The notes: generated from the letters alone by a model not told the origin. Counted from the stretch's first letter, positions 30,349 through 39,290 are shown. The stretch is 64,000 nt of DNA from JAHBXE01 sp044222195 (GCA_044222195.1 JBGANS010000004.1:1-64000); one strand, 5' to 3'. Program-made: numbers and translations.

Positions 30349-31347
30349 ATGAAGCGTTTTGCCCTGGCGTTCAGCGTGGCGGTTGCATCGGGCGGGTTGG
30401 CGGTTGGCGGAATGCCGTCCCGGGCCGCGGTGGTGATGGAGCCGGACCTTCCGACGGTGGCCGAGGTGTACGCGAAGGTGGCGAAGGCGGCTGGCGGGCG
30501 CGAGGCGCTGGACAAAGTCAAAACGATGCACTTTGTGATCAACGTGACGGCGCAGGGGCAGGACATTGAGATGGACTGCTCATGGTCGCGCAAGGGCGGC
30601 CGGCTGACGACCGCGAAGATGCCGATGGGTGAGATGTCGCTGGGGACGGACGGGACGACGGCGTGGATGAAGAACCCGATGGGCGGGTACATGCTGGCGC
30701 CGGAGCAAGTGAAGCAACAGCTTCGCATCGCGGCGATGCCGATGATGATGCTGGATCCGACGACGATGCCCAAGAAGGATGCGGACGGCGTCAAGGTGGT
30801 GGGCAAGGAGACCTTCCACGGGAAGGAATGCATCAAGCTCAACGTGCCTAAGAGCGACGCAGCGACGTCTACCGATGTGTTCATCGAGGCGGAGACGGGG
30901 ATTCCGGTCGGAGCGGTCGAGACCAAGGACAAGACGTCGATGGTCCTGGGGGACTGGAAGACGGTGGAGGGTGTGAAGTTCTTTCACTCGGTAGCGTTTG
31001 AGGGCAAGGGGCAGAATGGGCCGGAGACTGGGGAGATGAAGATCACCACGCTGCAGGTGAACACGGTTGAGGAGTCGGCGTTTGTGCTGCCGGAGGAAGT
31101 GAAGAAACTGGTGGATGGGAAGAAGGCGGACGCCGCGGCGCCGGAGATCAAGATTTCGGACCTCGACAAGACGGAGCAGAAAGAGGCCGAGGAGTTTGTG
31201 AAGAGTCTGAAGTCGATGGATCTCGAAACGCTGAAGAGGATGGACAAGCAGGTGGGGATGGGGGCGGAGTACATGCCGGAGAACAAGAAGAAGACGATCA
31301 AGTTCTACCAGCAGGAGATCAAGAAGGAAATCGCGACGCGCAAGTAG
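30349..31347 (+). CDS. LolA-like exported protein
   Basis: A 332-residue secreted protein with a signal peptide (cleavage near PSRAAV). The body fits the LolA/LolB-like beta-fold described as outer-membrane lipoprotein-sorting protein: AGGREALDKVKTMHF, MGEMSLGTDGTTAWMKN, YMLAPEQVKQQL, FHGKECIKLNV, DVFIEAETGIPVGA. The last 90 residues are Lys/Glu-rich and helical. AAGGAGG precedes ATG 30349. The M14 peptidase gene follows 20 bases later, so they are probably co-transcribed. Confidence 0.75.
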   Translation: MKRFALAFSVAVASGGLAVGGMPSRAAVVMEPDLPTVAEVYAKVAKAAGGREALDKVKTMHFVINVTAQGQDIEMDCSWSRKGGRLTTAKMPMGEMSLGTDGTTAWMKNPMGGYMLAPEQVKQQLRIAAMPMMMLDPTTMPKKDADGVKVVGKETFHGKECIKLNVPKSDAATSTDVFIEAETGIPVGAVETKDKTSMVLGDWKTVEGVKFFHSVAFEGKGQNGPETGEMKITTLQVNTVEESAFVLPEEVKKLVDGKKADAAAPEIKISDLDKTEQKEAEEFVKSLKSMDLETLKRMDKQVGMGAEYMPENKKKTIKFYQQEIKKEIATRK

Positions 31348-31367
31348 TCGTGAAGGGCGGGGTGTTG

Positions 31368-32234
31368 ATGGCACGCATGGTTCGGTGGCGCTCGGCGCTG
31401 GCGATTGCTCTGTTGCTGGGTCTGAGCGCGACGGGTTGCAGGTCTGTGTCTCGATCGACCGTGGTGCGAGGGACGGGAGAGAGTGCGTCTCCGGAGGTGG
31501 CTTCTCCGGTGCCGGTACGGCCGCAGGAGCCCGTCTGGGCTTCGATCGGCCGGTCGAGAATGCAGCGACCGCTTGAGGCCACAACCGTGGGTGACGGGGC
31601 GTTGCGGGTGTACATCATCGGCGGGATTCATGGGAATGAACCGGAGGGGCTGGCCGCGACGAACCGGTTGGCGGGGGTCGTGGCATGTGACCTATCGGGG
31701 ATTACAGCGCGAATCCTGAGGGATGCGAATCCGGACGGAACGGCGGCGGGGACTCGTGGCAACTCGCGAGGCGTTGATCTCAATCGAAACTGGCCCGCGG
31801 CGAACTTTGCCCGGGCTTCTTCGCGCGGGGAGGCGCCACTGAGCGAGCCCGAGACCCGCGCGTTGGAAGCGGACCTGCGGGCCTTTGGACCGCACCTGGT
31901 TGTGGTGTTTCACTCGATCGCTTCCGGACCGTTTGCAAACTTTGATGGGCCCGCGGCGGGGCAGGCAGAGGCTTTTGCGGATGCGGCGAAGCGACTGGAT
32001 TCCCGGTGGAAGGTGGTGCCGCAAATGGGGTACCGGACGCCGGGGTCGCTCGGGTCGTACCTGGGGGTGGATCGGGGTATTGCTATTCTGACGATCGAGT
32101 TTCGAAGGGGGCAGGATCAAGAGTCGGCGGCGCTGGCGGCGGAAGCGGGGATTCGGGCGGTAGTAAAGCAGGACCCGTCGCTGGCGAACGCGGGCGAGGC
32201 CGTGTTACGCAACGGTGATGCGCGGCGGCGGTAG
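31368..32234 (+). CDS. M14-family zinc carboxypeptidase-like lipoprotein
   Basis: About 288 residues. The N-terminus is a lipoprotein signal (LLLGLSATGC). The M14 zinc site is present: GGIHGNEPEG gives H and E, VVVFHSI gives the second H, DLNRNWPA has the substrate-binding Asn-Arg, and ILTIEFRRG gives the catalytic Glu. The short form with HGNEPEG resembles MpaA-type murein peptide amidases, so trimming of cell-wall peptides in the periplasm is a plausible role. ATG 31368 (MARMVRWRS) is preferred over upstream GTG 31350 because the signal peptide starts there. Confidence 0.82.
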   Translation: MARMVRWRSALAIALLLGLSATGCRSVSRSTVVRGTGESASPEVASPVPVRPQEPVWASIGRSRMQRPLEATTVGDGALRVYIIGGIHGNEPEGLAATNRLAGVVACDLSGITARILRDANPDGTAAGTRGNSRGVDLNRNWPAANFARASSRGEAPLSEPETRALEADLRAFGPHLVVVFHSIASGPFANFDGPAAGQAEAFADAAKRLDSRWKVVPQMGYRTPGSLGSYLGVDRGIAILTIEFRRGQDQESAALAAEAGIRAVVKQDPSLANAGEAVLRNGDARRR

Positions 32235-32242
32235 AGTGCTGC

Positions 32243-32896
32243 ATGAAGTTTGGACGCGCGGGTGTTGCACTGGTCCTGGGGTTGCTGACCACGTGGGGCG
32301 TGTCGGCGGCGTGTGCCACCTTTGGGTCGTATACGACAATGTTGAGCGGGGCGGCGGGCACGGCCGCGCCGACGTGGACGTTTCGCCAGTGGCGGTCGCT
32401 CGGGATGGTGTCGAACAACTACGGCCCGTGCTTTGAGGATCGGAAGATCCTGGGGTACGAGGGCGCGAAGCCACAACTCATTTCATGGTGGAGCCGGATG
32501 CGCGGCACGCCCGTGAAGGCGGACTATGAAGAGGAGTCTCTCAACTACGTCTGGTTCAACGAGACCGCGACCGGCTGGCCGCTCGCGTCCTTTGTTTCAG
32601 AAACGAAGTACGACGGAAGGACCAGCGCTCCCGGGTACGTTGTTGAACGGCACGGGTCGTTTGAGTTTGAGCGGTCGGGTGGCCGGATCGTGCTGCCGTA
32701 CCAGCCTCTGTGGAGAGGGTGCATCGCCTGCACGCTGATGTACGGCGCGGGTTGGATGCTTGTGCTCTGCGGGCCGGGCGCGTGGAAACGGGCGCGAAGA
32801 CGGCGGAAGGGAATGTGCGTGCGCTGCGGCTACGACCTGCGCGGCTCAACGGGTGTTTGTCCGGAGTGCGGGAAGGACGCTACTTCACTCGCGTGA
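32243..32896 (+). CDS. Membrane protein with C-terminal zinc ribbon
   Basis: A 217-residue protein with an N-terminal signal or anchor segment, a soluble central domain with no known motif, a second membrane segment (CIACTLMYGAGWMLVLCG) and, after a basic stretch (KRARRRRKG), a zinc ribbon CVRCGYDLRGSTGVCPECG. This layout suggests a cytoplasmic zinc ribbon held to the membrane. The ribbon type recurs in Phycisphaerae proteins. Its 3' end overlaps the convergent papain-like gene by 17 bases. Role unknown. Confidence 0.75.
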   Translation: MKFGRAGVALVLGLLTTWGVSAACATFGSYTTMLSGAAGTAAPTWTFRQWRSLGMVSNNYGPCFEDRKILGYEGAKPQLISWWSRMRGTPVKADYEEESLNYVWFNETATGWPLASFVSETKYDGRTSAPGYVVERHGSFEFERSGGRIVLPYQPLWRGCIACTLMYGAGWMLVLCGPGAWKRARRRRKGMCVRCGYDLRGSTGVCPECGKDATSLA

Positions 32897-34112
32897 CGTC
32901 GACATCGGGCTCGGGGCTCCACGTGACGAACTCGGGAACGGGGTACCACTGAGTGCTCTTGCCGCCGAGCTTGTACGTCACGACCATCTTGACGTTGAGC
33001 GAACTGTGACTGAAGCCGTAGAAGCTCTCCATGAACCCGTTGTCGGCCTTGGTGCACTCGCGGGTTTGGAGCGGGAACTTCTCGAACTCAGGGTTCATCT
33101 TGGCCGAGCCCTCGTAGAGCGTGTATTCGACGCTCTTGATCCCGCCCTCGGGAAGGAAGGGTGACTTGACCACGCACGAGAGCGTGACGCCATAGTCGTC
33201 GGCCTTGAACTTGGTGCCCTGGGCGCGAAGCTCGAGCGTGGGGTTCTGGTCGTTGCGGGAGGTGACGGTTTCGACGCTGTCGATGGTGAGGGCGCCGCGG
33301 ATGTGGTCCTTGGCGTAGGTTTCCCAGGAAATCCAGCCGTAGCCTTGGCTCCCCCACTGCAGCCCCCAGGAGTTGCGGATGCAGATCTGGTTGATGACCC
33401 CGCGCTTGTCCTCGGGCTTGTCCATGTCGTCGGGGTCGTAGATTTTGCGGTAGCCGACGGCAAGGACGGCGTGGCCGCCGTTGTCGGAGAACTTCTTTTT
33501 CTTCCCCTCGGCGTCAGCGTATTCGGCGGTGTGAATATTGCCGTTGCGGCAGCTGCTCCAGTGCTCGCCGTTCATCCGGAATCCGAACACGATGGGCTTG
33601 CCGGTGCGGAGCGTTTTTTCGATCCAGTCCCAGGTGATGTCGGGCTTTTGGAAGACCTTGACGCCGCGGGCGTGGTAGATGGCGTAGTCCTCGAGGATGG
33701 CGGCCTGGCGTGCGCGCTTGAGGTTGAAGGCGCGCCCGATGGCGAGCTCGTCGGCGTTCTTGGCGTCAAACTCGTAGACGCCGACGAGTTCGTACGGGAG
33801 CTTCTCCTCGGCGACGATTCCGTGGGTGTCGAGGAACTCCTTCATGAGTTCGAGCGTGGCACCGTCGGGATTGAGGGCTTCCTTCTTCACGAGCGAATAG
33901 ACGTAGGCCTCGCTCAGGCGCGGCACGCCGGGGTAGAACTCCATCGCGCCGATGCAGGCAAAGGTGCCGCAGGAGCCACGGAAGATCTGGTTCTTGCAGG
34001 GATAGAACATCGGACGCATGTCGATGCTCGTATCGGTCATGGCTTCCCAGGGTTGGGCGAGGGCGACCTGGGTGAGGGCGAGGAGAGCGATGAGGGGATT
34101 GAGGAGTCGCAT
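32880..34112 (-). CDS. Papain-like (C1A) cysteine protease, exported
   Basis: A 410-residue secreted protein with a signal peptide (cleavage near VALAQPW). The papain-family triad is visible: Q and C in NQIFRGSCGTFACIG, H in NGGHAVLAVGY, N in ICIRNSWG. No inhibitory propeptide is evident; the catalytic region begins about 20 residues after the signal, and a C-terminal domain of about 130 residues looks beta-rich. It probably acts outside the cytoplasm. ATG 34112 is chosen because the signal peptide begins there. Confidence 0.87.
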   Translation of the reverse strand: MRLLNPLIALLALTQVALAQPWEAMTDTSIDMRPMFYPCKNQIFRGSCGTFACIGAMEFYPGVPRLSEAYVYSLVKKEALNPDGATLELMKEFLDTHGIVAEEKLPYELVGVYEFDAKNADELAIGRAFNLKRARQAAILEDYAIYHARGVKVFQKPDITWDWIEKTLRTGKPIVFGFRMNGEHWSSCRNGNIHTAEYADAEGKKKKFSDNGGHAVLAVGYRKIYDPDDMDKPEDKRGVINQICIRNSWGLQWGSQGYGWISWETYAKDHIRGALTIDSVETVTSRNDQNPTLELRAQGTKFKADDYGVTLSCVVKSPFLPEGGIKSVEYTLYEGSAKMNPEFEKFPLQTRECTKADNGFMESFYGFSHSSLNVKMVVTYKLGGKSTQWYPVPEFVTWSPEPDVDVTRVK

Positions 34113-34234
34113 GTGGGGATTGTACAACCGCGCATCGGGCGAACACAATCCGCTTACGTTCGGACGGCGTTTTGGCGGATGGCTCGTGCCTGGCCGAACC
34201 ACCACTCCAATGGCGCCTCGGCGCTCGAGAACGC

Positions 34235-34471
34235 CTACGCCGCAGTCCGGCGCTTTCGCGCCGCAGTAATGGAAATCTCGGCGCTCTTCGCGGAAGGCTT
34301 GGGAACAGCAACACCGTCCTCTTTCATGCCTTCGATGTGAAACTCGATGGCCTGCCGGATCGCCTTCCGAGTTGCCCCCGGAGTCGGACCAGTAGCGATG
34401 CAGCCGGGAAGATCTGGCACATACGCCGCGTAGTTGCGCTTCGCCTTTTCAATGACGACGAGATATCTCAT
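34235..34471 (-). CDS. hicB: HicB-type antitoxin
   Basis: A 78-residue protein with the HicB partial RNase H-like fold: RYLVVIEKAKRNYAAYVPDLPGC and the helix EAIRQAIEFH-like stretch IRQAIEFHIEGMKEDG. It neutralises the HicA mRNA-cleaving toxin. Its ATG overlaps the hicA stop by four bases (ATGA), the usual toxin-first arrangement. The C-terminus is short and basic (ARKRR), without an obvious full DNA-binding domain. Confidence 0.92.
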   Translation of the reverse strand: MRYLVVIEKAKRNYAAYVPDLPGCIATGPTPGATRKAIRQAIEFHIEGMKEDGVAVPKPSAKSAEISITAARKRRTAA

Positions 34472-34674
34472 TCGTGCCGCTCCTTCAGGCCCGCCTGCTT
34501 CAGAATGCTATTCAGCGTGCCTTGTGGAAGATCGTCGCGAGGGTGGCCGGCCACAGTTACTCGGCCAGGCTTGGTCGGGTGTTTGAACTGGCGGTGGCTG
34601 CCCTTCTGTTTGACCTGAACCCACCCCTTTGCCTCGATGAGTTTCAGGATCTCCCTGACCTTCATGGTTGGCAT
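34468..34674 (-). CDS. hicA: HicA-type mRNA interferase toxin
   Basis: About 68 residues from ATG 34674 (MPTMKVREIL; the second ATG at 34665 is also possible). It has the double-stranded-RNA-binding-like HicA fold: VREILKLIEAKGWVQVKQKGSHRQFKH with the catalytic His in GSHRQF, then VTVAGHPRDDLPQGTL. It would cleave mRNA when HicB is lost. The gene starts 26 bases after the sucC stop on the same strand, so read-through from the sucC promoter is possible. Confidence 0.92.
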   Translation of the reverse strand: MPTMKVREILKLIEAKGWVQVKQKGSHRQFKHPTKPGRVTVAGHPRDDLPQGTLNSILKQAGLKERHE

Positions 34675-34700
34675 TGCGAGACTCTCCTCCGTGGATCCGA

Positions 34701-35996
34701 CTACTTGCCCACCGCCCCGCACACCTTTTTCGCCGCGTCCGTCAGGTCCGTCGCGGCCTGCATGGTGGGAATCTTGGACTTGGCTTCGGTGAGGAGCTTG
34801 CGGCCGGCGTCGACGTTGGTGCCTTCGAGGCGGACCACGAGCGGGACCTTGAAGCCGGTCGAACCGTCGGGGTTCTTGTGCTTGGTCGCGGCGTTGATGA
34901 TGCCCTGGGCGATGACGTCGCAGCGCATGATTCCGCCGAAGATGTTGACGAGGACGCCTTTGACGCGTGCATCGGCGAGGATGATGGAGAAGGCTTCGGT
35001 GACGGCTTCTTCCGTGGCGGATCCGCCGACATCAAGGAAGTTCGCGGGTTCTCCGCCGTGGAGTTTGACAATGTCCATGGTGGCCATGGCGAGGCCGGCG
35101 CCGTTCACGAGGCAGCCGATATTGCCGTCGAGGGCGATGTAGGTAAGGCCGAACTTGGCGGCGCGGATTTCGGCGGGGTTCTCTTCGGTGTGGTCGGCGA
35201 GGTCTGTCAGGGCCTTGTGACGGAAGAGCGCGTTGTCGTCGAAGTTGAACTTGGCGTCGAGGGCGATGACCTGGCCGTCGGGTGCCGCGGCTGTGGGCGG
35301 CGTCAACACGAGCGGGTTGATTTCGGCGAGAGAGCAATCCTTCTCGCTATAGATCTTCGCAAGGTTGAGCATGATGCCAACGGCCTGACTGACCTGTTTG
35401 CCCTTGAAGCCGAGCGTGAAGGCGACCTCGCGGGCCTGGTAGGGCTGAAGGCCGATGAGGGGGTGGATCGGAACTTTGACGATCGCATCGGGATTGTGCT
35501 TGGCGACTTCTTCGATCTCCACGCCGCCTTCGCGCGAGGCGATGAGGACATTGCGGCGGGACTTGCGGTCGGTCGTGATCGCGAGGTAGAACTCTTCTTT
35601 GGGCAGTGACGCAGTGACGGAGTGACGGAGTGACGGAGTGCGAGCGGAAGTTGCCGACGGGAGGCGATCGGCGATATCGGCGGCGGTGGCGATCAGAAGC
35701 TTCTTGACTTCGAGGCCTTCGGGCGGGGTTTGGGGGGACTTCATTCGGTTGGTGAACATGAAGCGGGCCGCGTCGGTGGCCTCGGAAGCCGTCTTGACGA
35801 GTTTGACGAAGCCGGCCTTGCCGCGGCCCCCGGCGAAGACCTGGGCCTTCACCACGGCTTCGGGCTTGGCCATTCCTGCGGTGGCTTCCTTGAACGCGCC
35901 GGCGGCGTCTTCGAGGTTCGAAATCGCCCGGCCGCCCGGAACAGGGATCCCGTAGGAACGGAGGAGGTCGCGGGCCTGGTACTCGTGAATCTTCAT
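34701..35996 (-). CDS. sucC: Succinyl-CoA synthetase beta subunit (ADP-forming)
   Basis: A 431-residue ATP-grasp subunit of the TCA-cycle enzyme that makes succinate, ATP and CoA from succinyl-CoA. The start MKIHEYQARDLLRSYG and the later QVFAGGRGKAGFVK, EINPLVL, DGNIGCLVNGAGLAMATMD, GGEPANFLDVGG and NIFGGIMRCD are all standard. It is about 40 residues longer than E. coli SucC; about 24 of the extra residues (between DIADRLP and EEFYLAI) are encoded by the octanucleotide repeat at 35605-35640 and its flank. The open frame runs upstream to 36266, but ATG 35996 is clearly the start. sucD is not next to it; hicAB is. Confidence 0.96.
   Translation of the reverse strand: MKIHEYQARDLLRSYGIPVPGGRAISNLEDAAGAFKEATAGMAKPEAVVKAQVFAGGRGKAGFVKLVKTASEATDAARFMFTNRMKSPQTPPEGLEVKKLLIATAADIADRLPSATSARTPSLRHSVTASLPKEEFYLAITTDRKSRRNVLIASREGGVEIEEVAKHNPDAIVKVPIHPLIGLQPYQAREVAFTLGFKGKQVSQAVGIMLNLAKIYSEKDCSLAEINPLVLTPPTAAAPDGQVIALDAKFNFDDNALFRHKALTDLADHTEENPAEIRAAKFGLTYIALDGNIGCLVNGAGLAMATMDIVKLHGGEPANFLDVGGSATEEAVTEAFSIILADARVKGVLVNIFGGIMRCDVIAQGIINAATKHKNPDGSTGFKVPLVVRLEGTNVDAGRKLLTEAKSKIPTMQAATDLTDAAKKVCGAVGK
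35605..35640 (-). repeat. Octanucleotide tandem repeat inside sucC
   Basis: AGTGACGC followed by three AGTGACGG units and half a fifth, on the plus strand (CCGTCACT in the coding direction). It encodes the part around SLRHSVTAS in a loop where other SucC proteins have no residues. Like the carB repeat, the unit is 8 bases, so each copy is read in a different frame. Confidence 0.85.
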
Positions 35997-36064
35997 GCGT
36001 GTTCCTGAACTTGGATGGGGGGATGATGGTACAACGTCACGCTCCCGCTTTCTGGAGGACCGCG

Positions 36065-37618
36065 ATGAATCGTTTGATCGCCGCGATGCTTGTGCTGCTG
36101 CTGTGCTTTCCTGCGGCGGCTCAACCCGCGGGTTTTTCGCCGGAGGATGTGGATGCGGCGGTGATGCGGCACTCGCTGGGGCAGTTCTGGGGCGGGGTGG
36201 TGGTGGGCAAGGGCGGGAAGGTGGTGTTTGCAAAGGGCTATGGGGTTGCGGACGAGAAGCTGACACCGATTGCCGCGGACACGCTGTTTGACATCGGGTC
36301 GATATCGAAGCAGTTCACGGCCGCGGGGATTCTGCGGCTGGAGATGGATGGGAAGCTGGCGATTGACGACCGGGTTTCGAAGTTCTTTCCTGATTTGGGC
36401 GGAGAGGCGGACGCGAGGGCGGGTGCGATCTCGCTGCGGCACCTGCTGACGCACACATCGGGGATGACGGACCAGCGGGCAATTCAGCGGCTGGACTTTG
36501 CGGACCGGGATGAGGCGGTGAGAAAGGCGTTCGAGGCTCAGCCGTCGGGAGCGGTGGGTGAGAAGTTTGAGTATTCCAACGCGGGATACGTGGTGCTGGC
36601 TGCGGTCATTGAGAAGGCGAGCGGGCGTGGGTTCGAGGAGTACATGCGCGCGGAGGTGTTCAAACGGGCGGGACTCTCGAGCACGGGGTTTCTCGATGGG
36701 ATCGGGCTGGACCCGGCGAAACAGACATTGCGAGTGATCGGCGCGCGAGGGGGGCGGGAACGGCGGGCGCCACTGTTCACTTCGCCTGTTGGAGAGCCGT
36801 GGGCGTGGGGACTCAAGGGAGCCGGCGGTGTGCTTACCACGATGGAGGACCTGGTGCGATGGGATGCGGCGCTGCGGAATGATTCGGTCTTGAACGCCGC
36901 GGCGAGACAGCAGCTGTTTACGCGCGAACAAGCGAACTACGCGCTGGGGTGGTTTGTGGAGTCGATGCCGAGCGGTGGTACCCGGATTCAGCACGGCGGA
37001 TCGACGCGGGGCTTTCGGGCGCAGCTGTCACGGTACATCGAGGATGATGTCGTGATCGCGGTGCTGACGAATGAGTCGAGTGACCTACAGGGGATTGAGA
37101 AGGCGGTAACGAAAGTCGTACTGCGGGCGCCGGCGACGATTGAACTGGAAATGCACATCGGTGCGCTTCCGATGAACAAGTACAAGGCGGTTGATATCCA
37201 GGATGGGCTCACGTGCAAGGCGGACCTGGATGGGGACCGGGTCACGATTTCGGTGCTGCAGGCCGACAAGACGATCGCTGTGGTGCGGGTTACGAAGGAA
37301 GCGGCGAGGGCTCTCTCTCGCGATCTGGTGCCGTTCACGCCCAAACTTGATGCCGGTGAGGCGTCCTGCGGAGTGATGCTGGCGACGATGCCGTACCCGG
37401 CGGATGCTGGCGGCGTGATCCGACTGTCTTCGGACCTGAAGTGGAACGTGATGAAGCAATACTCGGGGATGGATCCGGAAACGCGTCAGACGACGGTGGA
37501 TCGGCGGACAACGCTGGTCATCGTGGATGAGGAGAAGGGTTTCTGGCCTCTCATATTGAAGATGAACGTGTCCGCGGCGGGAGACCTGCTGAACCAGTTG
37601 ATGCACGCGACCAAGTGA
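36065..37618 (+). CDS. Class C beta-lactamase-like serine hydrolase
   Basis: A 517-residue exported protein (signal peptide, cleavage near PAAAQPA). The penicillin-binding/beta-lactamase fold is complete: SISKQF (nucleophile Ser and Lys), YSNAGY (the Y-x-N motif) and HGGSTRGF (the third motif, as H-G-G). Such proteins are usually esterases or D-aminopeptidases rather than drug-resistance enzymes. About 150 extra residues follow the catalytic domain and may be a separate beta-domain. ATG 36065 has GGAGGAC upstream. It is divergent from sucC with a 68-base gap. Confidence 0.87.
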   Translation: MNRLIAAMLVLLLCFPAAAQPAGFSPEDVDAAVMRHSLGQFWGGVVVGKGGKVVFAKGYGVADEKLTPIAADTLFDIGSISKQFTAAGILRLEMDGKLAIDDRVSKFFPDLGGEADARAGAISLRHLLTHTSGMTDQRAIQRLDFADRDEAVRKAFEAQPSGAVGEKFEYSNAGYVVLAAVIEKASGRGFEEYMRAEVFKRAGLSSTGFLDGIGLDPAKQTLRVIGARGGRERRAPLFTSPVGEPWAWGLKGAGGVLTTMEDLVRWDAALRNDSVLNAAARQQLFTREQANYALGWFVESMPSGGTRIQHGGSTRGFRAQLSRYIEDDVVIAVLTNESSDLQGIEKAVTKVVLRAPATIELEMHIGALPMNKYKAVDIQDGLTCKADLDGDRVTISVLQADKTIAVVRVTKEAARALSRDLVPFTPKLDAGEASCGVMLATMPYPADAGGVIRLSSDLKWNVMKQYSGMDPETRQTTVDRRTTLVIVDEEKGFWPLILKMNVSAAGDLLNQLMHATK

Positions 37619-37643
37619 GGGCGAGGCGCGGATCGGCGTTTGG

Positions 37644-38690
37644 TCACCACCTCAGCACGATCTTGCCGAACTGCTCGCTCGCTTCGAGTCGTTCGTAAGC
37701 CTTGACGGCGTCCTTGGCGTCAAAGACCTGATCGACCGCGGGCTTGATCTTGCCCGTGCGAAAGAGCGCGGCGACTTCCTGGAACTCTTCGTTTGAGCCC
37801 ATGGTGGAGCCGAGGATCCGGAGTTGGTTCCAGAAGATGCGGGCAAGGTCCGTGACTGCGTCGGGACCGGAGGTGCAGCCGGGTGTGAGGTACGCTCCGC
37901 CGCGGGCGAGGGACTTGATGCAGTTGAGATGCGTGGCTTTGCCCGAGGAATCGACAGCGACGTCCACGCCGCGCTTGTTGGTGAGGGCGCGGATGTCCTT
38001 GGACCAGTCCTGCCCTCCACCCGTGTCGAGCACGCCGGCATCGGCGCCAAGGGCCTTGGCTTTGTCGAGTTTGGATTGGTGGCGGGAAGTCACTACGGTC
38101 CAGCAGCCGTAGTGCTTGGCGATCGCGAGGGCGGAGGTCGCGACGCCGCCGCCGATGCCGGTGATGAGAACGGACTGACCGGAGCGGAGCTGGCCCTTGG
38201 TGATCATCATGGACCAGGCGGTGAGAGCGCACAGGCCGAACGCGGCCGCGGCGGCGGGATCGGCATCGCCGACGGGAGCGAGGTTCGCGGCCGGGGCGTT
38301 GAACTTCTCGGCGTGCATGCCGTTGGTGTGCTCACCGATGAGGCGGTATTCGGGGGCGAGAGTGGAGGCGGGTGGTTCGCCGGGGGCGATGCGGGCGGGG
38401 GTTCGGGTGGCGGCGTTGACGATGACTCGCTTGCCGAGCCAGGAGGGGTCGACGCCTTCTCCGACGGACTCGACCGTGCCGCAGGCGTCGCAACCGGAAA
38501 TACGCGGGTAGTCAAGTTGGAGGCCGGGGACGCCGCGGCCGACCCAGAGGTCCATCTGGTTGAAGGCGGAGGCGAGTGTCTTGATGCGAACTTCGCCGCG
38601 TGCGGGAGAGGGTGGCTCGGGCCAGTCGGTGGCGAATGAGATGTTGGGGGCGACGGGGGACCCTTGCTTGGTCAGGACAATGGCTCGCAT
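37644..38690 (-). CDS. Zinc-type MDR alcohol dehydrogenase / quinone oxidoreductase family protein
   Basis: A 348-residue medium-chain dehydrogenase/reductase. The N-terminal GroES-like domain shows FNQMDLWVGRG and ISGCDACGTVESVGEGV; the cofactor domain has VLITGIGGGVATSALAIAK and preference for NADPH is suggested by the following TSRHQSK. The four-Cys structural zinc loop is absent, as in quinone-oxidoreductase-like members. Substrate cannot be inferred. It converges on the hydrolase gene with a 25-base gap. Confidence 0.88.
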   Translation of the reverse strand: MRAIVLTKQGSPVAPNISFATDWPEPPSPARGEVRIKTLASAFNQMDLWVGRGVPGLQLDYPRISGCDACGTVESVGEGVDPSWLGKRVIVNAATRTPARIAPGEPPASTLAPEYRLIGEHTNGMHAEKFNAPAANLAPVGDADPAAAAAFGLCALTAWSMMITKGQLRSGQSVLITGIGGGVATSALAIAKHYGCWTVVTSRHQSKLDKAKALGADAGVLDTGGGQDWSKDIRALTNKRGVDVAVDSSGKATHLNCIKSLARGGAYLTPGCTSGPDAVTDLARIFWNQLRILGSTMGSNEEFQEVAALFRTGKIKPAVDQVFDAKDAVKAYERLEASEQFGKIVLRW

Positions 38691-38747
38691 GCTGAGAAGA
38701 TAGCAGCGGCGCGGAGGCGGCGGTGTGCGTGATGGAGCCGGACGGGC

Positions 38748-39290
38748 TCAACCCTTGCGGATACGCCATGTCTTGAGGACATCGGGGCGCAGTTTCGAAC
38801 CGTATTGGGCGCTGCGTTCCGTGGTGACCTGCATACGCGATCCGGCGGAGAAGACAAGCTGGCGGACGGTCTGAGCGGCAGAGGCAAACTCGTCGAGGAC
38901 GGCCTGAGTGCCGTCAACGCCTGGCGGAGGGCAGGATTCGAGAGTCCAGTCGTTTGAATCTGAGCAGAAGCTGACCAGGACGCACGAGGCGGCGCGACCT
39001 TGAGTACGGGGCTGGTCGAGTTCGCGTTGCATGCTGGCGGTGCGCGCTGACTGCGGCCGCACGTCGGAGGGGATGGACGCCAGGGCGGGCGCCTGGATTT
39101 CGGACGTTCCGGGCGTCACGTCGGGATGCTCTTCAGGAAGGAAACGGTCGACGGCTTGAGCGACTAGCCGTGAGAGCTCGTAGCGGGCGCCGGCGGGTTG
39201 AATGGACGCGGGGGCCCATCGCGCGGCGGCGAGCATCGCAGCGCCCGCAAGGCCTGATCCGAGAACAGCAAGAGCACCCGCCCGATTCAT
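38748..39290 (-). CDS. Hypothetical exported or membrane-anchored protein
   Basis: A 180-residue protein with an N-terminal hydrophobic segment (GALAVLGSGLAGAAMLAAARW). The C-terminal half (CVLVSFCSDSNDWTLESCPPPG ... QTVRQLVFSAGSRMQVT) shows no recognised domain. ATG 39290 places the hydrophobic segment at the start. It lies 108 bases downstream of ftsY on the same strand but probably forms its own unit. Function unknown. Confidence 0.6.
   Translation of the reverse strand: MNRAGALAVLGSGLAGAAMLAAARWAPASIQPAGARYELSRLVAQAVDRFLPEEHPDVTPGTSEIQAPALASIPSDVRPQSARTASMQRELDQPRTQGRAASCVLVSFCSDSNDWTLESCPPPGVDGTQAVLDEFASAAQTVRQLVFSAGSRMQVTTERSAQYGSKLRPDVLKTWRIRKG

Noticed and set aside
34235..34722. hicAB as sign of a larger mobile element
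   Set aside because: No integrase, transposase, terminal repeats or tRNA is near, and neighbouring base composition is unchanged.
36065..37618. Beta-lactam resistance gene
   Set aside because: The SxxK/YxN/HGG fold is shared by esterases and peptidases; nothing in the sequence or context points to drug resistance.
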